Of a stretch of 64,000 nucleotides of DNA, positions 60,687 to 64,000 are shown one piece after another. The position numbers were made by a program, and so were the translations under genes. Where the stretch lies: NCBI GenBank assembly GCA_964413265.1, contig CAYPRX010000037.1, positions 1 to 64,000 on the forward strand. Direction: 5' to 3'. This DNA comes from CAVYGN01 sp964413265. GTDB taxonomy: Bacteria > Spirochaetota > Brevinematia > Brevinematales > JAOACQ01. The stretch's first letter is position 1. The number at the start of each line of letters is the position of its first letter. Under the pieces are notes generated by a model. That model saw only the letters and a list, made by a program, of their open reading frames with translations. It ran no database searches and was not told the origin of the DNA.

Positions 60687-61613
60687 TTAAAGGGAGATCT
60701 TCTTGATGCTGGTCTTAGAAAGGTCACTGTTTCCAAGAGACTTTTTTTCCGATGCTATTTTCAGGTACTCGATATTCATTGGATCGGCACCGAAAATCTT
60801 GGCGGCAGCGAATTCCGCTGCCATCATATCCGTAGAGACCAGGAGGTTTTTTAATAACATGATGTCGTCTTTTGAATGGCCGCGCGGTCCATGTGTCATC
60901 ATAACTGCATAAGCGTCAACTACAGTCAGATCAGGCTTGCGCACTAAGGGGCAATCTGCTATACAGGCTTCTAGGTCAGTCCTGTGCCATTGGTCCCTTG
61001 CCCATACGATACCCATATAATTTTTCATGCCTATGGTAAGCTGGGCCGTTCTGTGATTTTTCAGAATCGGTACATTGATGAAAACATTAGCATCTAGGAA
61101 CATCTCATGGAAGTCTGCACTTTTTAAAAAAGAAGCGCCTGGTATCCTGGCATTGTGAAAATACCCGGGTTGGTCAGCCGGAACCATCATACCGCCTGCA
61201 TTTTTAACAGCATCCTCAATTCCGCTTATTCTGTAGCATTCAGGTCCATAATCGCATGAATGGTCGAACACAAAGACCTTTTTGGCCCCGGCATCAAGGC
61301 AGTGCTTTATTATCTGTGCAACAAGGAGCGGATTAGTAGTGGCTGCAAGTTCGGGTGGAACCGCCCATCCAATGTTCGGCTTTACGAGGACAGTCTGTCC
61401 AGGTTTTACGAAATTACCCATGCCGCCCATTTCTTTCATTGCCATATCAAACATTACGGCAGGTTCGCCGCCCTTTACAGCTACCATATCATAATCTGTC
61501 TTTTTAACGTCCGAATTAAGGCCGAAAATCGGATTGAAATCTTTTATAAGAAAAGCAGCTCCCGCCGCCATTCCGAATTTTATGCTGTTTTCAAGAAATT
61601 CACGTCTGTTCAT
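60687..61613 (-). CDS. Tat-exported DUF362 protein
   Basis: 308 residues. A twin-arginine signal begins MNRREFLENSIKFGMAAGAA, so it is probably exported folded, perhaps with a cofactor. DUF362 marks follow: VLVKPNIGWAVPPELAATTNP, VFVFDHSCDYGPECY, INVPILKNHRTAQLTIGMKN and the C-terminal VVDAYAVMMTHGPRG. The domain is often fused to ferredoxin; here the ferredoxin module is the next gene. Function unproven. ATG at 61613 (GAAGG upstream) replaces a longer frame opening at 61652. First gene of the three-gene redox operon. Confidence 0.86.
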   Translation of the reverse strand: MNRREFLENSIKFGMAAGAAFLIKDFNPIFGLNSDVKKTDYDMVAVKGGEPAVMFDMAMKEMGGMGNFVKPGQTVLVKPNIGWAVPPELAATTNPLLVAQIIKHCLDAGAKKVFVFDHSCDYGPECYRISGIEDAVKNAGGMMVPADQPGYFHNARIPGASFLKSADFHEMFLDANVFINVPILKNHRTAQLTIGMKNYMGIVWARDQWHRTDLEACIADCPLVRKPDLTVVDAYAVMMTHGPRGHSKDDIMLLKNLLVSTDMMAAEFAAAKIFGADPMNIEYLKIASEKKSLGNSDLSKTSIKKISL

Positions 61614-61728
61614 ATCTTTACCTTCTATATTTATTTTATAAAAATAAGACAATTAGATCATCTGAAAGTTGATTTTAACATAAGAATTTTTATTTGTAAA
61701 TAAGTTGAAATTGTTCCATCTCTTGAGG

Positions 61729-63087
61729 TTATTTAGCATTGATATTCGATAATTCGCTGTAAAACTGATCTCTGATTTTTTTCTGATCGGGAAAATATTT
61801 ATTAAAAAGATCTTCATATATTTTCCCTTTAACTTTATCGTTCAGACGGTAATAAGACCATGACAGTATGACAGTTCCGAATGAAAAAGATGAAAGATCA
61901 ACATTTTTTTCTAGAAGATCTGCTGCTTCTCTATACCTCTCATTGTAATAAAGAGACCTGGCCCATTCATAGGCAATGTAATTCCTGGAAAAACCCGCCC
62001 AGCTCGGTATATTTTCAAAGGCCTTCTGGTAAAGCAATGGAGCTGCCATGATAAGCAATTTTATTTTATATTTCATCCCGTTCATCTCAAGCTTGTATGC
62101 CATATTGTAATATTCATTATAAATCATTCTCGAAGAGAGCCCTTTATTGCTTACAACCTCGTTAGCTATACTGAGGACCTTATCATAATTATAGGAATTG
62201 AAATTCTCAAAAATCCTTAAAATATATACCTCATCGCGGTACTGTTCAAGTAATTCCTCAGGAACGTCTCTCAAAATTCTTTCAGCATCCGAGCTGTTTT
62301 GAAAACCATCGTAACCTATCGTACAGGCAAAAAAAAGCTTATGCAGAGGCGCCATTTGATCTATAAGAGTCCAATTGGTTACATGAAAAAGTTCACCGTA
62401 AAATGGTTCGCCGTTAGGTCCCGCAGGACCAATTATATTCAGCGATTTTATTCCAATAAAGACCTGACCCAGATATCTGTAATCATTTACAGTCAGGGGT
62501 AATTTGTTTGAAATCAGTAAATAGTTGCAATCGTCGAACGAATTAGAAATATCCTTTGCCATGATCAGATTAGCCCTGAGATTTATGAAAAGCAGAGAAG
62601 GATTCCATGGAAGTATCTTTTCAGCCTGCCGGAGATCTTCGATAGAATGCTCCCTCGAGTTAATGAAACGGTATAATAATGCATCGGCGCTCTGCTTTAT
62701 TTTCAAAGATTTGTCAATAGTGTCTTCCCATGTGGCTTTTTTCAGATTTTGAATGACCGCCTTAACAAAATAATATAAATAGGTGTCGCTTCCGATTGAG
62801 TTTTTGCAATCTTCAAGCAATCTATCAATATTTGCGAAAGCATTTTTCTGAAGGTCAAGAAGCTGCTGAATCACTTCCTGGTATCCTTTTTCAGTATCGA
62901 TCTGATCTATGTAATATAGCGGGATTAGGTATTCCGGTCTTTCCAGGGAAACTGTTTCACCGACATTTTTTGCTCTCTGATAATCTGATTTTTCCCAATT
63001 TTTCCAGAACAAGTCAACATTGGAGTCTATTGCGAAGGCTCCCGTGCCAAGAAGGTACAGAATTACAATATTTCCAAATAACCTCAT
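61729..63087 (-). CDS. Exported helical protein of unknown function
   Basis: 452 residues. A signal peptide (MRLFGNIVILYLLGTGAFA) is followed by an all-helical body with TPR-like hairpins (VDLFWKNWEKSDYQRAKN; AYEWARSLYYNERYREAADL; GTVILSWSYYRLND), though repeats are too diverged to count. No enzyme motif is seen. Similar in style to the exported TPR proteins at 7061-10033. ATG at 63087 lies just after GGGGAAAAGG; a longer frame opens at 63105 but would skip this site. Own promoter at 63126-63154. Confidence 0.63.
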   Translation of the reverse strand: MRLFGNIVILYLLGTGAFAIDSNVDLFWKNWEKSDYQRAKNVGETVSLERPEYLIPLYYIDQIDTEKGYQEVIQQLLDLQKNAFANIDRLLEDCKNSIGSDTYLYYFVKAVIQNLKKATWEDTIDKSLKIKQSADALLYRFINSREHSIEDLRQAEKILPWNPSLLFINLRANLIMAKDISNSFDDCNYLLISNKLPLTVNDYRYLGQVFIGIKSLNIIGPAGPNGEPFYGELFHVTNWTLIDQMAPLHKLFFACTIGYDGFQNSSDAERILRDVPEELLEQYRDEVYILRIFENFNSYNYDKVLSIANEVVSNKGLSSRMIYNEYYNMAYKLEMNGMKYKIKLLIMAAPLLYQKAFENIPSWAGFSRNYIAYEWARSLYYNERYREAADLLEKNVDLSSFSFGTVILSWSYYRLNDKVKGKIYEDLFNKYFPDQKKIRDQFYSELSNINAK

Positions 63088-63125
63088 CCTTTTCCCCTTT
63101 ATCATAATTTTAAAGATAGGAAAAA

Positions 63126-63154
63126 ATTATGATTTTCTTTATATATTACGTCAA
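63126..63154 (-). promoter_or_regulatory. Putative sigma70 promoter of the exported helical protein
   Basis: Minus strand TTGACG (63154-63149, 5/6), 17-bp spacer, CATAAT (63131-63126, 5/6). Start near 63119, 32-nt leader. The -35 overlaps the last codon of the upstream MFS gene. Confidence 0.58.
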
Positions 63155-64000
63155 GTTCTTTTCTGGAAACTGAGTAAAAAAAAGGGAACAAAGCTGATTA
63201 TCACAATGACTCCAAGTGAGAGAAACCCGATACGATAGGATTCGGCTTTTAAGAATGATAACCTGTCCAGCATCAGACCCATGGCAACAGGAAGAAGAGC
63301 TGTACAAGGCATTGTAAGAAGCGGCGAAATGGCATAATAAGCGCTTGCATCCTCATGTCCGGAAATCCCTTTGACGGCCGGTCCGTACATCTGCAACCTT
63401 CCTGATCTGGAAAATCCCAGTAAAAAACTGACGGTATAAAAAGCAAACAGGCTTTGAAATAGAACAAGGATCATTATGCCTGAGAGTGTACATATTTTAA
63501 TGAATAAATAACGCGCTTTAACCGTAATTTTCCTGACGAATCCTAGCGCAAAACTAGCGCAAACAGCACCTATAAACAGTGAAACTATAAATGCGCCACT
63601 GGCTTTGGAAGCCGGTACTCTGCAGCAATCGATCGCATACCTCGCATAAAATGTAACTGAAACAGCGGCAGCGGTAAATTCGATGTCCTGTAAAAGAAAT
63701 AGAATCATGTTGCGATTTTTCAGAATATGGATGATATTATGAATAAAATAATTTATGAAATTTCCCAGTGCCTTTTTATCAATCTCGTCTTTGTTTTCCC
63801 TGGTAAAGAAATAGACAAGCGAGCCGGTGAGAAATACTGCCCCGGTAAAAAAGAAAAAGGCACCGCTGTAAGAGAGGTTCATACCTACCGCACCGGTAAT
63901 AAAAGCCAGGATCATCCCGCTCATTAGTTTTGCCGAGTTATTTGCTATCATCATAAAGGAAATTCCCCGGAGACTGTTTTGAGGGGAAAATATTTTTACA
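63151..64000 (-). CDS. MFS-type transporter, truncated at the window edge
   Basis: The frame stays open from the stop at 63151 to the end of the window, so only the C-terminal part (about 280 residues) is seen. An internal ATG at 63954 exists, but translation upstream of it (SPQNSLRGISF) reads as the typical loop before transmembrane helix 5 of a major facilitator, so the gene continues beyond 64000. Eight or so hydrophobic helices are visible, split by a polar central loop (TRENKDEIDKKALGNF). The substrate is unknown. Confidence 0.75.
   Translation of the reverse strand, partial: VKIFSPQNSLRGISFMMIANNSAKLMSGMILAFITGAVGMNLSYSGAFFFFTGAVFLTGSLVYFFTRENKDEIDKKALGNFINYFIHNIIHILKNRNMILFLLQDIEFTAAAVSVTFYARYAIDCCRVPASKASGAFIVSLFIGAVCASFALGFVRKITVKARYLFIKICTLSGIMILVLFQSLFAFYTVSFLLGFSRSGRLQMYGPAVKGISGHEDASAYYAISPLLTMPCTALLPVAMGLMLDRLSFLKAESYRIGFLSLGVIVIISFVPFFLLSFQKRT

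Noticed and set aside
61614..61728. Promoter TTGTCT-17-TATAGA before the DUF362 gene
   Set aside because: The start would fall next to the Shine-Dalgarno and leave almost no leader while an SD is clearly present; both elements are only 4/6.
1..64000. CRISPR arrays, insertion sequences, prophage or toxin-antitoxin modules
   Set aside because: No regularly spaced repeats, transposase, integrase, phage structural or toxin-like genes were seen; gene content is chromosomal housekeeping plus orphan envelope genes.

Overview
The window is a dense, AT-rich (very roughly 40% GC by eye) bacterial chromosome segment carrying 55 protein genes and one tRNA gene. No gene-free stretch exceeds 300 bases; the longest is about 260 bases, between glgX and pckG. 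I saw no insertion sequence, prophage, CRISPR array, rRNA or integration site. The cell is diderm: there is a POTRA/beta-barrel outer-membrane protein, a lipoprotein and many Sec-exported proteins. It is also anaerobic and fermentative: a cytosolic group 3b-type [NiFe] hydrogenase, a NfnAB transhydrogenase, the [FeFe]-hydrogenase maturase HydF, oxygen-sensitive Fe-S proteins, GTP-dependent PEPCK and a probable Re-type citrate synthase. XPB helicase with its partner, GTP-PEPCK, many TPR proteins and large orphan cytosolic proteins recall Spirochaetota or a neighbouring anaerobic lineage. That placement is an inference from gene content only.

Layout. 0-7 kb: outer-membrane protein, glgX, pckG and a DUF1015 protein. 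7-13.5 kb: a six-gene same-strand cluster of exported or membrane-anchored TPR/coiled-coil proteins; one carries a degenerate Mrr-nuclease-like domain and the last is an unlisted 59-residue membrane protein. This is the best candidate here for an undescribed envelope system. 13.5-23 kb: murA, nadD, proA, an orphan 685-residue protein, two class V aminotransferases and an exported double-CBM48 protein. 23-29.4 kb: nfnAB and the hydrogenase operon in the order beta-gamma-delta-alpha, whose last gene lies 4 nt from a tRNA-Ala(GGC) followed by a perfect hairpin. 29.4-32.6 kb: a sugar nucleotidyltransferase-thiD-thiC operon. 32.7-37.5 kb: XPB with a Helicase_C_3 partner, then a PTS EIIA and a GerMN protein. 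37.5-48 kb: Re-citrate synthase-like enzyme, HAD phosphatase, bacterioferritin, DUF1499 protein, a cupin regulator with a LeuC/LeuD-like dehydratase, pheST and an aldo/keto reductase. 48-57 kb: PmbA, lipoprotein, orphan 581-residue protein, HEAT protein, 5-formyl-THF cyclo-ligase, UPF0182 protein and HydF. 57-64 kb: a STAS protein with a degenerate nuclease-fold membrane protein, a DUF362/NapH-like/aldo-keto redox operon, an exported helical protein and a truncated MFS transporter.

How it fits together. The hydrogenase and NfnAB together can balance H2, NAD(P)H and ferredoxin. PEPCK, the citrate synthase-like enzyme and the aconitase-superfamily pair can feed C4/C5 carbon into biosynthesis. 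glgX and the CBM48 protein indicate glycogen or starch handling. Several start codons were moved from the longest possible frame to an internal start with a Shine-Dalgarno sequence, including TTG starts at 22044 and 60676. Fifteen sigma70-like promoters (mostly 17-bp spacers) could be read directly. One, at 20278-20306, predicts a leaderless mRNA.
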